Source of the DNA: Flavisolibacter ginsengisoli DSM 18119
GTDB lineage: Bacteria; Bacteroidota; Bacteroidia; Chitinophagales; Chitinophagaceae
NCBI RefSeq assembly: GCF_900129295.1
Contig: NZ_FQUU01000014.1
Span: 62,001-126,000 of the forward strand
Direction: 5' to 3'
DNA: 64,000 bases
Part shown: positions 9,785-19,075 of the stretch, piece after piece
Position numbering within the stretch: the first letter of the stretch is position 1
Layout: the number at the start of each line of letters is the position of its first letter
The notes under the pieces: generated by a model
The model's input: only the letters and a program-made list of their open reading frames with translations
Told to the model about the DNA's origin: nothing
Databases searched by the model: none
Translations under genes and position numbers: made by a program

Positions 9785-10093
9785 ATGCAAGATCAGTCTC
9801 AAAACCAGATCAATATAGAGATCTCTGAAGAAGTGGCCGAAGGTTCTTATGCCAACCTGGCGATCATTACCCATTCACACGCTGAGTTTGTCATTGATTT
9901 TGTCAATGTAATGCCCGGTACCCCTAAAAGCAAAGTAAAGTCAAGGATCATATTTACACCGCAACATGCCAAGCGATTTATGAAAGCCTTAATTGAAAAC
10001 GTGAACAGGTACGAAGCATCTAATGGGAATATTAAAGACCTTGAAGAGGTGCAGGTGCCTATGATGTTTGGTGGACCTACGGCGCAGGCCTAG
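9785..10093 (+). CDS. DUF3467 family protein
   Basis: 102 residues, the usual length for DUF3467. Recognised by the pattern EGSYANLAIITHSHAEFVIDF near residues 20-40, the following MPG and the RIIFTPQHAKRFMKAL helix, and the C-terminal MMFGGP. No signal peptide, so cytoplasmic. The biochemical role of the family is unknown. It is a single gene with its own candidate promoter, followed by a gene-poor repeat-rich spacer. Confidence 0.9.
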   Translation: MQDQSQNQINIEISEEVAEGSYANLAIITHSHAEFVIDFVNVMPGTPKSKVKSRIIFTPQHAKRFMKALIENVNRYEASNGNIKDLEEVQVPMMFGGPTAQA

Positions 10094-10359
10094 GGAATAT
10101 CGAACAATAGAACAAGGAATTTCGAATGATGAAGTAGTTTAAGTGGGGGTATACTACAATATCGACCTGTTCTTAGGTTGAAAAGAAATGCTCAATGAGC
10201 AACGCTCAATTTTCAATTTTCAATTGAGGGAAAGAACCCAGGGTTTATTGGATTGAGGATTGTTGGAATATTGTAATAGGAGATAGTTATTAATTTAGGC
10301 CTTCTCTTCCTTGTTAACTTGTCAACCATTCAACATATCAACTCTTACCTTTTGACTCA
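10094..10359. repeat. Gene-free spacer with degenerate short repeats
   Basis: No gene is seen. The stretch is made of low-complexity words: GAATATCGAAC / GGAATTTCGAATGATGAAG near 10094-10133, CTCAATTTTCAATTTTCAAT with the dyad CTCAATT/AATTGAG near 10205-10228, and TTGTTAACTTGTCAACC near 10312-10328. Similar wording is, from memory, scattered in intergenic regions of many Bacteroidota. It may be decayed dispersed repeats. Confidence 0.5.
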
Positions 10360-11052
10360 TCAAAGCAGTCCCTCATCTGCAAAGCTATAATACCCATCAT
10401 CGCTGACGATGAGGTGGTCGAGGATTTTGATATCAAAGTATTTAGCGGCTTCTTTTATTTTAAAAGTAAGATCCTCATCTGCGCGGCTGGGTTTCAGGCT
10501 TCCTGAAGGATGGTTGTGACATAGCACAAGGCTTACTGCATCTTCTTCAAGTGCCCTTTTTAAAATGATACGGGGATCCGCTACTGTGCCGGTGATGCCA
10601 CCTTCACTGATAATCTGGAAATGATTGATCTTATTGGAACGATTTAAGAAGAGCACAGCAAAAACCTCGTGTTTATAATCTCTTAAAATAGTTTGTAAGT
10701 ACCCAGCCACATCCGCGCTGCTTGTAATGACTGGCTTTTCCCTTGAGGCCATTGCCTGCCGGCGGCGACCCAGTTCCATAGCGGCCGCAATACTGATGGC
10801 CTTAGCCTCCCCAATACCCTTGATCTTCATTAATTCCTTTACACTCAATTTTCCTAGCTCATTCAGGTTATCTTTTCCCAGACGTAATACTTCCTGCGCC
10901 AGTTCAACCGCGGTTTTCTGCTTATTTCCATTATTGATCAATATGGCGATTAGCTCTGAGTTACTTAAAATGGAAGGACCTTTTGTAAGTAGTTTTTCGC
11001 GTGGTCTATCGTCAATTGCCCATTGCTTAATTGAGTATTTCTGCTCTTGCAT
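10360..11052 (-). CDS. radC: RadC family protein with JAB/MPN metalloprotease-like domain
   Basis: 230 residues, full length. N-terminal helix-hairpin-helix-like region (about 1-100, with LSNSELIAILINNG and MKIKGIGEAKA), then the RadC JAB domain (about 105-230). The metal-binding signature is intact: LCHNHPSGSLKPSRAD, followed by a conserved Asp (LDHLIVSDDGYYSFAD). Once linked to DNA repair, the family's real function is uncertain. Single gene on the minus strand. A TAATCTTG box (one mismatch to TAnnTTTG) ends 4 bases upstream of the ATG, so the message may be leaderless. Confidence 0.95.
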   Translation of the reverse strand: MQEQKYSIKQWAIDDRPREKLLTKGPSILSNSELIAILINNGNKQKTAVELAQEVLRLGKDNLNELGKLSVKELMKIKGIGEAKAISIAAAMELGRRRQAMASREKPVITSSADVAGYLQTILRDYKHEVFAVLFLNRSNKINHFQIISEGGITGTVADPRIILKRALEEDAVSLVLCHNHPSGSLKPSRADEDLTFKIKEAAKYFDIKILDHLIVSDDGYYSFADEGLL

Positions 11053-11056
11053 GCGC

Positions 11057-11064
11057 CAAGATTA
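11057..11064 (-). promoter_or_regulatory. Candidate -7 box (TAATCTTG) for radC
   Basis: Seven of eight positions match TAnnTTTG. Only 4 bases separate it from the radC ATG. Confidence 0.35.
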
Positions 11065-11117
11065 GAAAATAATTTTATGATTGTCAATATCCTTAAAGAA
11101 AACCTAAAATCCTTCCT

Positions 11118-11315
11118 ATGAGACGTAATTCTACTTCAACAATTGGTGCCTTTCACCCTGTTTTATTTTTTATGCTTGTATATGGCATTTCACTATTCCT
11201 GGCCATATTCGTTTGCCGGACAGTGTATTATAGTCTGAATGACGTACCTGTAAAGGAGACTTCCGCTCAAAAGGCTAAATTCATTACTTCTCCCAATGCT
11301 ACTGCCTTAAGGTAG
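11118..11315 (+). CDS. Small single-pass membrane protein, unknown function
   Basis: 65 residues with one clear hydrophobic segment (about residues 13-34, HPVLFFMLVYGISLFLAIFV) flanked by Arg residues at the N terminus and a polar tail. I do not recognise a family. It is divergent from radC with a 65-base gap and lies 117 bases upstream of prs. The opposite-strand frames at this place give nothing better. Moderate confidence that it is a gene. Confidence 0.55.
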   Translation: MRRNSTSTIGAFHPVLFFMLVYGISLFLAIFVCRTVYYSLNDVPVKETSAQKAKFITSPNATALR

Positions 11316-11432
11316 AAATACAGGGTATAGAAATATAAGCCTTATTGTACATTTTTAAGGATGGAATAAATTGGGGAAACTCTTTTTATCTGTTTTCTTT
11401 GACCTTCCTATCTTCGCCGCACATTTTCAGCT

Positions 11433-12383
11433 ATGAATTCTTCAGCTAAAATTTTTGCCGGCACAGGTTCTCAGTCCCTTGCAGAAGCCATATGTAAAAG
11501 TTATGGATGCAAATTGGGCAAGATCAATATTCAAAAGTTCAGCGACGGGGAAATACAGCCCATTTTCCTGGAAAGCATCAGGGGAGATTATGTATTCCTG
11601 GTACAAAGTACACATGCCCCGGCCGAAAACATAATGGAGCTTTTGCTAATGATAGATGCTGCGCGCAGGGCTTCTGCAGGCAAGATCATAGTGGTAATGC
11701 CCTATTATGGATATGCCAGGCAGGACCGTAAGGACCGGCCAAGGGTCGCTATTGGCGCCAAGCTTGTTGCCAATATGCTGGTTGCAGCAGGCGCCGACAG
11801 GATCATTACCATGGATCTGCATGCGCCCCAGATCCAGGGATATTTTGATATACCTGTTGACCACCTTGATTCTTCAGCGGTTTTTATACCTTATATAACA
11901 CAACTCAAACTCGAAAACCTTACCTTTGCCGCCCCCGATGTGGGAGCAACGAACCGTATAAGGGAAATTGCTTCCTATTTTGAGGCTGAAATGGTAATCT
12001 GTGATAAGCACCGTAAGCGTGCCAATGAGATTGCCAGCATGGTGGTGATAGGAGATGTGACGGAGAGGGATATTGTTATTATAGACGATATCTGCGATAC
12101 AGGAGGCACACTGGCAAAAAGTGCAGCTCTTTTAAAAGAAAAAGGTGCCAGAAGTGTAAGGGCATTAATAACGCACCCTGTATTAAGCGGTAACGCCTAT
12201 GCAAATATTGAAAACAGTGCTTTGGAAGAGTTGGTGGTATGCGATACAATTCCATTAAGAAAGGAAACTTCCAAGATCAAAGCTATTACTGTGGCTGAAT
12301 TATTTGCAGTGGCAATACGAAATGCCTTTGAAAATAAGAGCATTAATAACCTGTTCTTTCATTCGCAGAGAAGGGACAAATGA
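11433..12383 (+). CDS. prs: Ribose-phosphate pyrophosphokinase (PRPP synthase)
   Basis: 316 residues, the standard size. It makes phosphoribosyl pyrophosphate from ribose 5-phosphate and ATP for nucleotide, His and Trp synthesis. Seen: KFSDGEIQP near residue 35, YGYARQDRK near residue 95 (ATP-binding loop), the signature MDLHAPQIQGYF near residue 129, and the PRPP loop VIIDDICDTGGTL near residue 215. Cytoplasmic homohexamer by family knowledge. It is 52 bases upstream of rplY; prs-rplY-pth order is common in bacteria, and these three probably form one expression block. Confidence 0.98.
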   Translation: MNSSAKIFAGTGSQSLAEAICKSYGCKLGKINIQKFSDGEIQPIFLESIRGDYVFLVQSTHAPAENIMELLLMIDAARRASAGKIIVVMPYYGYARQDRKDRPRVAIGAKLVANMLVAAGADRIITMDLHAPQIQGYFDIPVDHLDSSAVFIPYITQLKLENLTFAAPDVGATNRIREIASYFEAEMVICDKHRKRANEIASMVVIGDVTERDIVIIDDICDTGGTLAKSAALLKEKGARSVRALITHPVLSGNAYANIENSALEELVVCDTIPLRKETSKIKAITVAELFAVAIRNAFENKSINNLFFHSQRRDK

Positions 12384-12435
12384 TTGTAAACCATAGGGGT
12401 TACAAGCAAATTAGTTAAAAACAAACATTCATAAA

Positions 12436-13059
12436 ATGAAGACAATTACAATCGAAGGACAACTGAGGACCGAACATGGCAAGTCAGCCACCCGCCAGCT
12501 TCGCTCTCAGGATCTAGTGCCTGGTGTAATTTACGGGGGTGCGCAGGAGATTAATTTTTCTGCTCCTGCAAAGGCATTTAAGCCTTTAGTATATACACCA
12601 AGTTTCCAGTATGCAGATGTAACAGTAGATGGCAAAACTTACCGTTGCATTTTAAAAGACTTGCAATTTGATAAGGTATCAGACGAATTGATCCACGTAG
12701 ATCTTTTGGAACTGGTAGAAGATAAGAAAGTTATCGCTACTATTCCATTGAAATATGTTGGTGTTTCTGAGGGTGTGAAAGCAGGTGGAAGAATGGTTGC
12801 AAAAATGAAATCATTGAAGGTGAAAACCTATCCACGTTACCTGAAAGAGCAGATAGAGGTAAATATTGAAAGCCTTGAGATCGGTGGTAACCTGCGTGTT
12901 CAGGATGTAAAGGAAGAGAATTTCGAGATCCTTAACTCTCCACGTATACCAATTGTATCAGTGGTAACTACCCGGGCCCTTCGCCAGGAAGAAGCAACTG
13001 CCCCTGCAAAAGGTGCAGCAGCAGCTACTCCTGCCAAGGCAGCTCCGGCTAAAAAATAA
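12436..13059 (+). CDS. rplY: 50S ribosomal protein L25 (CTC form)
   Basis: 207 residues: an L25 domain (about 1-95, with the N-terminal G-K-S/A-R-LR pattern HGKSATRQLR and VPGVIYGG) and the C-terminal TL5/CTC beta domain (about 100-185), then an Ala/Pro/Lys-rich tail of about 25 residues. It binds 5S rRNA in the large subunit. It lies between prs and pth, the usual neighbourhood, and is followed by a stem-loop at 13081-13103. Confidence 0.97.
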   Translation: MKTITIEGQLRTEHGKSATRQLRSQDLVPGVIYGGAQEINFSAPAKAFKPLVYTPSFQYADVTVDGKTYRCILKDLQFDKVSDELIHVDLLELVEDKKVIATIPLKYVGVSEGVKAGGRMVAKMKSLKVKTYPRYLKEQIEVNIESLEIGGNLRVQDVKEENFEILNSPRIPIVSVVTTRALRQEEATAPAKGAAAATPAKAAPAKK

Positions 13060-13080
13060 ATGTACTTTCTTTTTGAAAAG

Positions 13081-13110
13081 ATCCCTCCCCATAATGGAGG
13101 GATTTTTATT
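13081..13110 (+). terminator. Rho-independent terminator after rplY
   Basis: Stem ATCCCTCC/GGAGGGAT with a 7-base loop, followed by TTTTATT. It lies 22 bases after the rplY stop and 36 bases before the pth start, so pth may be partly uncoupled from rplY. Confidence 0.8.
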
Positions 13111-13138
13111 TAGAGCGAAAGCGATATTTGCATTTGAT

Positions 13139-13714
13139 ATGAAGTTTTTGATCGTTGGTTTAGGCAATATAGGTAATGAATATGCACATACGCGCCACAA
13201 TATTGGGTTTGATGTTGTAATGGCATTTCTTACAAAACATGGCGCACAGTTAAAGCAGGAACGGCTGGCCTATATGGCCGAGGTGAAATGGAAAGGAAGA
13301 ATTTTTGTTTGTATCTGTCCAACCACCTACATGAACCTTAGCGGTAAAGCAGTAAAATATTGGATGGATAAGGAAAAGTTAGCCATTGAAAATGTGCTGG
13401 TTGTTGTTGATGACCTGGCTCTTCCGTTAAGCAAAATAAGAATCCGGCCCGGAGGAAGTGATGCTGGACATAATGGATTGAAGAGTATTCAGGAAAGCCT
13501 TGGGACTACGGATTATCCAAAACTGCGTTTTGGAATAGGTAATTCATTTCCTAAAGGAATGCAGTCTGAATTTGTGTTGGGCAAGTGGGATAAAATTGAA
13601 GAACCTGTAGTTCAAATGAAGATTTTAAAATGTGTGGAAGTTATTGAAGCCTTTGCTACAATTGGTTTAACAAATGCAATGAATAAATTCAATAATGTGG
13701 AAATTCAATTGTAA
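13139..13714 (+). CDS. pth: Peptidyl-tRNA hydrolase
   Basis: 191 residues from the ATG at 13139. An in-frame opening reaches further upstream, but it would run back through the terminator and into rplY, and MKFLIVGLGNIG is the classic Pth start. It releases tRNA from peptidyl-tRNA that fell off the ribosome. Catalytic residues are present: His20 (TRHNIGF), Asn66 (TYMNLSGKAV), Asp91 (VVVDDLALP), plus the GGSDAGHNGLKSI loop. Cytoplasmic monomer. Last gene of the prs-rplY-pth block. Confidence 0.97.
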   Translation: MKFLIVGLGNIGNEYAHTRHNIGFDVVMAFLTKHGAQLKQERLAYMAEVKWKGRIFVCICPTTYMNLSGKAVKYWMDKEKLAIENVLVVVDDLALPLSKIRIRPGGSDAGHNGLKSIQESLGTTDYPKLRFGIGNSFPKGMQSEFVLGKWDKIEEPVVQMKILKCVEVIEAFATIGLTNAMNKFNNVEIQL

Positions 13715-13858
13715 ATACTAAGAGTAATTAATTATTTTAGCGCCACGAATAACTTTCTCTTTAAGATCCTTATTTCTTTGTAAAAGCCATAAAATATATC
13801 GGATGACGGTCACAATGATTGGGTATCCCCTTGTATTTAACCAAAAACAACTTCTTTT

Positions 13859-14470
13859 ATGAAGATATTTTGTGTAGGTCGCAATTATTCTGAGCATGCT
13901 AAGGAATTGAACAATGAGGTACCGGATGAGCCGGTAATTTTCATGAAGCCCAAAAGCGCTTTATTACAGCCTCACACTCCATTTTACTATCCTGAGTTTA
14001 CCAATGAATTGAATTATGAATGTGAGTTGGTATTGCGTATTTCTAAGAATGGAAAATATATACAGGAAAAGTTTGCCAGCAAATATTATGATGCCATTTC
14101 TGTTGGCATTGACTTTACAGCCCGGGACATTCAAAACGAACTAAAGGCTAAAGGTCTGCCATGGGAAAAAGCAAAAGCATGGGATAATTCTGCTGTCGTT
14201 GGCAAATGGATACCTCTTGCAAATATCAAGAATAAGAAGGACATCAATTTTGGTCTGTATAAAAACAAAGAACTGGTGCAGAAAGGCAATTCCAGTGAGA
14301 TGATCTTTGACTTTGATTATATAGTTTCCTACATTTCAAATTTCTTCTCTGTAAACATAGGTGACCTTGTGTATACAGGAACACCAAAAGGAGTAGGGGA
14401 GATTGTCGTAGGGGATGAAGTGGAAGCTTTTATTGAACAGGAAAACTTACTGACACTTGATGTGAAATAA
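13859..14470 (+). CDS. Fumarylacetoacetate hydrolase (FAH) family protein
   Basis: 203 residues, a minimal single-domain FAH protein of the FAHD1/YcgM type. Seen: the opening KIFCVGRNYSEHAKELNN, the substrate loop FMKPKSALL, the metal ligands in NYECELVLRI (Glu-x-Glu) and GIDFTARDIQ (Asp), and GDLVYTGTPKGVGEIVVGD near the C terminus. Relatives act as acylpyruvate hydrolases or oxaloacetate decarboxylase/tautomerases; which one applies here cannot be told. Single gene between pth and an E1 dehydrogenase gene, closed by its own terminator. Confidence 0.93.
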   Translation: MKIFCVGRNYSEHAKELNNEVPDEPVIFMKPKSALLQPHTPFYYPEFTNELNYECELVLRISKNGKYIQEKFASKYYDAISVGIDFTARDIQNELKAKGLPWEKAKAWDNSAVVGKWIPLANIKNKKDINFGLYKNKELVQKGNSSEMIFDFDYIVSYISNFFSVNIGDLVYTGTPKGVGEIVVGDEVEAFIEQENLLTLDVK

Positions 14471-14510
14471 AGAATCTTAGTACAAACAATCATTTGATAA
14501 TAAATTTTGG

Positions 14511-14535
14511 CACCCATGGCAACATGGGTGTTTTT
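14511..14535 (+). terminator. Rho-independent terminator after the FAH gene
   Basis: Perfect stem CACCCATG/CATGGGTG with a GCAA loop and five T, 40 bases after the stop codon. Confidence 0.9.
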
Positions 14536-14596
14536 ATTAAAGAAGCATCATAAGGGTAATGGTTCTAATTAAGTCTATATGATGGAGGTTGTAGCT

Positions 14597-14604
14597 TAAA
14601 TTTG
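14597..14604 (+). promoter_or_regulatory. Candidate -7 box (TAAATTTG) for the E1 fusion gene
   Basis: Exact TAnnTTTG match 15 bases before the ATG at 14620. No TTG at the usual -33 distance. Confidence 0.4.
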
Positions 14605-14619
14605 CTCGATTGAAGCTAT

Positions 14620-16767
14620 ATGATAGACCGAAATTTATTATTGAGAGCATACAGGTTGATGTACAGCGTTAAAGTAATGTCTGATACTTATGAAGCAAAC
14701 AGGCAGATTACACGTTATGTGCATTCAACATCCAGGGGACATGAAGCTATCCAGCTGGCAACAGCTTTTCAATTAAATCCTTCCGATTGGGTAAGTCCTT
14801 ATTACCGGGATGAGAGCATGTTATTGGGAATGGGATGGACACCTTATGAATTAATGCTTCAATTATTGACAAAAGGCGATGATCCTTTTACAGGTGGCAG
14901 AAGTTACTATTCGCATCCAAATTCAAAAGATAAAGATAAGCCCGGGATCATACATCAAAGCAGTGCTACAGGTATGCAGGTAATACCCACCACGGGGGTA
15001 GCCCAGGGATTGAAATACTTATCCCTGGTAACGGATTCTGAAAAGGTGCACACGGGAGTAATGTCTTCGCCAGCCAGCGAATATGTTTCAGAAGGGACAA
15101 CTGGTAATGCTGATAATGGTGCTAGTTCAAAACATAAAAACTATGTGCATGGCTCCATTGTTATTTGTTCGCTTGGGGATGCATCGGTAACGGAGGGTGA
15201 AGTTAGTGAAGCCCTCCAGTTTGCTGTGCTAAAGCAATTGCCAATAATATACCTGGTGCAGGATAATGATTGGGGTATTAGTGTTACCGCTGAGGAAGGG
15301 AGAGCCATGGATGCCTATGAATATGCAGCAGGTTTTAAAGGACTTAACAGGATAAGGGTAGACGGAACTGATTTCTTTGAAAGTTATGAGGTAATGCAAA
15401 GGGTGATAGAGGATGTAAGACAAAACCAGAGACCCTGGCTGGTGCATGCCAAGGTTTGCCTGTTGAACCATCATACAAGCGGTGTGAGAAAAGAGTTTTA
15501 CAGGAGCGATGAAGACCTGGCTAAACATGCTTTATCCGATCCCTTACCAAAATTCAGGCAACCAATCGTCAATGATTTTGGAAGGGAATATATTGAAGCC
15601 ATGGAGAGACAAGTTGAAGCTGATATTGCCCGGCAGTTTGAAAAGGCTGTGGCTTCAGCGGACCCAGATCCAAAAGCTATAGAGGAATATGTATTTGTTC
15701 CTACACCAATAATTGAAGAAACCGGGGAACGGGCACCTTTCGGCAATAATAAAGTGATCATGGTGGATGCTGCATTATTTGCCATAAGAGAATTGATGGA
15801 GGATGATCCCCGTTGTGTTCTATATGGCCAGGATGTTGGTAAGCGCCTGGGTGGGGTTTTTAGAGAAGCTGCTACACTTGGTGAGCAATTTGGAGATAAC
15901 CGGGTATTCAATACAGCTATACAGGAAGCCTATATTATTGGTTCCACTGTAGGGATGAGTGCAGTTGGTTTAAAACCAATAGTAGAAGTGCAATTCGGTG
16001 ATTATATCTATCCTGGTTTTAACCAGTTGGTTACAGAGATTTCCAAGTCATGTTATCTTTCCATGGGTAAGTTTCCAATATCAACAATTATACGGGTGCC
16101 TGTTGGTGCCTATGGAGGTGGTGGACCATACCATAGTGGATGCGTGGAGTCCACTCTTTTAAGTATCAAAGGAATTAAAATAGCTTATCCATCCAATGCT
16201 GCAGATATGAAGGGGCTTATGAAGGCTGCCTACTATGATCCTAATCCTGTGGTAATGCTTGAACATAAAGGATTATACTGGAGTAAAGTGCCAGGAACAG
16301 AGGATGCTAAGACCATTGAACCTTCCAGAGATTATATCCTCCCTTTTGGAAAAGGCGCTATTGTGTTGGAAGCTACCAGGGAGCGTTTGGAAAATGGAGA
16401 ATCTGTATGTATTATAACCTATGGGATGGGAGTATATTGGGCTAAGGCGGCTGCCAAAAGCTTTAATGGAGCTATTGAAGTAATTGACCTCCGGACATTG
16501 TTTCCCTTAGATGAAGAATTGGTATTCTCCCGGGTCAGGCTACATGGCAAATGCCTTGTACTTACAGAAGAACAACAAAACAATTCATTTGCTGAAGCAC
16601 TGGCTGGACGGATCTCAAAAACCTGCTTTCATTACCTTGATGCGCCTGTTGAAGTAATGGGTGCTTTGAATATACCTGCAGTACCTTTGAACATTGGTCT
16701 TGAGGCTGCGATGTTGCCTAATGCTGAAAAACTTATTGCCCTGGTAGCAAAAATGTTGCGTTCCTAA
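14620..16767 (+). CDS. 2-oxoacid dehydrogenase E1, fused alpha and beta subunits (paralogue 1)
   Basis: 715 residues. The N-terminal half (about 1-350) is an E1-alpha domain with the thiamine diphosphate motif starting GDASVTEGEVSEAL near residue 186 and ending QDNDWGIS. The C-terminal half (from about 377) is E1-beta: LYGQDVGKRLGGVFREA, FNTAIQEAYIIGSTVGM, EVQFGDYIYPGFNQ, GGGGPYHSGCVE. The enzyme decarboxylates a 2-oxoacid and passes the acyl group to a lipoyl E2. Residues resemble the branched-chain/acetoin side of the family more than classic PDH, but the substrate is not certain. No E2 or E3 gene is near. A second fusion of the same design lies at 32605-34998. Confidence 0.93.
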   Translation: MIDRNLLLRAYRLMYSVKVMSDTYEANRQITRYVHSTSRGHEAIQLATAFQLNPSDWVSPYYRDESMLLGMGWTPYELMLQLLTKGDDPFTGGRSYYSHPNSKDKDKPGIIHQSSATGMQVIPTTGVAQGLKYLSLVTDSEKVHTGVMSSPASEYVSEGTTGNADNGASSKHKNYVHGSIVICSLGDASVTEGEVSEALQFAVLKQLPIIYLVQDNDWGISVTAEEGRAMDAYEYAAGFKGLNRIRVDGTDFFESYEVMQRVIEDVRQNQRPWLVHAKVCLLNHHTSGVRKEFYRSDEDLAKHALSDPLPKFRQPIVNDFGREYIEAMERQVEADIARQFEKAVASADPDPKAIEEYVFVPTPIIEETGERAPFGNNKVIMVDAALFAIRELMEDDPRCVLYGQDVGKRLGGVFREAATLGEQFGDNRVFNTAIQEAYIIGSTVGMSAVGLKPIVEVQFGDYIYPGFNQLVTEISKSCYLSMGKFPISTIIRVPVGAYGGGGPYHSGCVESTLLSIKGIKIAYPSNAADMKGLMKAAYYDPNPVVMLEHKGLYWSKVPGTEDAKTIEPSRDYILPFGKGAIVLEATRERLENGESVCIITYGMGVYWAKAAAKSFNGAIEVIDLRTLFPLDEELVFSRVRLHGKCLVLTEEQQNNSFAEALAGRISKTCFHYLDAPVEVMGALNIPAVPLNIGLEAAMLPNAEKLIALVAKMLRS

Positions 16768-16780
16768 TTAAGTGTACATT

Positions 16781-19075
16781 CTAGAAAGGATATCCAATAG
16801 CTAAATTGTAGATCAGGTTATCCTTTCTCCATGATCTATCACCCGGGCTGATCTGGTTGGCTACCCATGGAGTTTTCTCCCATGGTTTACGTAGGGGGAA
16901 ACCGAGGTCCAGTCGAATGACAAATAGTGTGATGTCAAGCCTGAGACCTACACCCGCATCCATTGCCAGTTGGCTTAAGAATTTGGATGTAAACTGGCCA
17001 CCGGGCCTTTTAGTAAAACTGCTGTCATTTACAAGCCATATATTTCCTGCATCGAAAAATACAGCACCATATAATGGACCTGATATCTTTGGCCGGAATT
17101 CTGTATTGAATTCCATTTTGATATCTCCTGTCTGGTCAGGTATGAAAGTGGCAGAGTTTGGAGACCTGTAAACGCCGGGACCAACTGCACGGCTTCGGAA
17201 TCCACGGAGACTATTGTTACCACCTACAAAAAATTGCTTTACATAGGGCACTTCCACTGAGTTGCCATAGGGATACCCAAATCCCAGTATCACCCTGTTG
17301 GCCCATGAAGATCCCAAGCCTACCTTTCGATAATAACGTCCATCTGCTTCAAACATCATATATTGAGCGAATGGAGCACCGTAAATTAGTTTTTCTTTAC
17401 CTGCTTTGTAATTGGCACCAGTGATCAAACCAGCTATATTACCTGAAAAATCAACCCTGCCATTGAAGTAGTAGGAATTAAGCTTCTGAAGTCCATTTAC
17501 CACCTCATTGTAGTTATACTGGTAATTGGTTCCTAAGATGAATTGACTCTGTATTGTTTTCTTTAAAATAGGGTCAGTTTTAACCAGCGAGTCAAATTTC
17601 TTGCTGACATTCAAAGCCTGGACATAGCTAATTGCAACAGGGTTGAACTCATGGGTTTTCTTAAGGCTTCTCTTGGCCACATATCCGTATTCCAGCCTAT
17701 AGGAATTAAGTGTAAACAGCGATTTACGGTTTAGGATGTCATAACCCAAACGTATAGTTGTCCTGGGAGCAAACCCACCTTTATACCTCAGCGTTCTAAA
17801 TGGAATTATAATATGTGGAATGGCAAGTGCAACTTCGGCGCCTGTTCGATAGGTATTGTAACCGCTTAAGGCTCCACTGAACTGGTAATCGGATCCTACA
17901 TAAGCACTAAAACTGAGGTGTTCACCTCCTTTAAAAAAGTTACGGTTGCGCCAGCTTAGTCTTATCTCAGAACCATTTAGATTATTTGACCGGGAAGTTA
18001 CGGTGACCTCAGCTCTTAATGATTTGGAAGGATAGGGGGTGAGATAATAAAAGACGTCTAGCTTAGGTGTATCAGCAAGAGGCTGAAAACGATTTTTGAC
18101 AAATTTGAATAGGTCAAGATTGATAAGGCGGTTAAGGGTAAGGTTATGGTCCGTCCGGTTGTATACATCTCCCGGATAAAATTGCATTGATTCCTGGAAA
18201 AGTCCCGGGTGGAACCGCTTACTCTTATCGACCAGGTAATATCCTTTAAATAATTCCGCATCGCTGCGTACCGTATCCTCTTTTGCAGTATTAAGGCTAT
18301 AATTGCTATAAATAAATACATCATTAATGGTATAGATCTGTCCGGCTACCTTAGGCATTTCAGGTTTAGCAGTTACATAAAGATCCACCTTATTGTTGCC
18401 AATCGTGCTGTCAGCTTTGATCAATAGAAATTCAGGGCTGAAATAATAAAATCCTCTTTCTTTCAGGAAGGCATCTATCCTTATTCGTTCTCCTTTAATA
18501 ACATCCAGATCAAAGGGAGTACCCGTTTTGAGTAATGTTTTAGAAATGCTTTGCTGAATAGTTTGAGAAAGGTCGCTGCTATCTGAAGGGAAATGAACTG
18601 AGGCAATTAAATACTGGACACCTGTTTCGGCTTTATATGATGCGCTGGCTTTTTTTCTCCTGATAGAAGTATCGCCTGTAACCTTTGCATGGAAGTAGCC
18701 TTTATTCTCCAGGTGGTTCTGAAGTATAGTGACATTTTTATTTAAGTCAAGCTGGCTTAAGAGTACAGGTGGCTCTCCCCACTTATCCCTAAGTTTACCA
18801 AAGAAGGAGTTAGGTTTCTTATTATAAAAAAGATTGTAAAAGGAAAGCTTGAAGGGTATTATACCTAGTAGTTTTGAATTAGGCCTGGGGCGTGTTAATC
18901 CAGACAGGTCGCTTCTTAGAGTCTTCTTTTCACGCAAAGTAAGTTTAGGCCCGGTAACACTGACACTTGCTCCGGTATATAATTTATCATTGGCAGGTAT
19001 ATGACTTGTAGTACTGCATGCTGCCAGTACAAACCCTATAAAAATAAACAGGAAAAGATGGTAGTGAGATTTCAT
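16781..19075 (-). CDS. tamL: TamL: TamA-like Omp85 outer-membrane lipoprotein
   Basis: 764 residues. The signal ends in lipobox LAAC (Cys20), so the barrel protein is a lipoprotein, the Bacteroidota TamL type rather than TamA. The N-terminal half has POTRA-like repeats (for example NHLENKGYFHAKV near residue 117 and FLKERGFYYFSPE near residue 205). The C-terminal half is an Omp85 barrel with VGGNNSLRGFRSRAVGPG near residue 615, carrying the L6-loop RGF motif. It overlaps the upstream tamB by the four bases ATGA, so the two are translationally coupled. Expected role: work with TamB in lipid or protein transport to the outer membrane. Confidence 0.93.
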   Translation of the reverse strand: MKSHYHLFLFIFIGFVLAACSTTSHIPANDKLYTGASVSVTGPKLTLREKKTLRSDLSGLTRPRPNSKLLGIIPFKLSFYNLFYNKKPNSFFGKLRDKWGEPPVLLSQLDLNKNVTILQNHLENKGYFHAKVTGDTSIRRKKASASYKAETGVQYLIASVHFPSDSSDLSQTIQQSISKTLLKTGTPFDLDVIKGERIRIDAFLKERGFYYFSPEFLLIKADSTIGNNKVDLYVTAKPEMPKVAGQIYTINDVFIYSNYSLNTAKEDTVRSDAELFKGYYLVDKSKRFHPGLFQESMQFYPGDVYNRTDHNLTLNRLINLDLFKFVKNRFQPLADTPKLDVFYYLTPYPSKSLRAEVTVTSRSNNLNGSEIRLSWRNRNFFKGGEHLSFSAYVGSDYQFSGALSGYNTYRTGAEVALAIPHIIIPFRTLRYKGGFAPRTTIRLGYDILNRKSLFTLNSYRLEYGYVAKRSLKKTHEFNPVAISYVQALNVSKKFDSLVKTDPILKKTIQSQFILGTNYQYNYNEVVNGLQKLNSYYFNGRVDFSGNIAGLITGANYKAGKEKLIYGAPFAQYMMFEADGRYYRKVGLGSSWANRVILGFGYPYGNSVEVPYVKQFFVGGNNSLRGFRSRAVGPGVYRSPNSATFIPDQTGDIKMEFNTEFRPKISGPLYGAVFFDAGNIWLVNDSSFTKRPGGQFTSKFLSQLAMDAGVGLRLDITLFVIRLDLGFPLRKPWEKTPWVANQISPGDRSWRKDNLIYNLAIGYPF

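Noticed and set aside
13013-13138. N-terminal extension of Pth
   Set aside because: It runs back through the rplY terminator and into rplY; MKFLIVGLGNIG is the usual Pth start.
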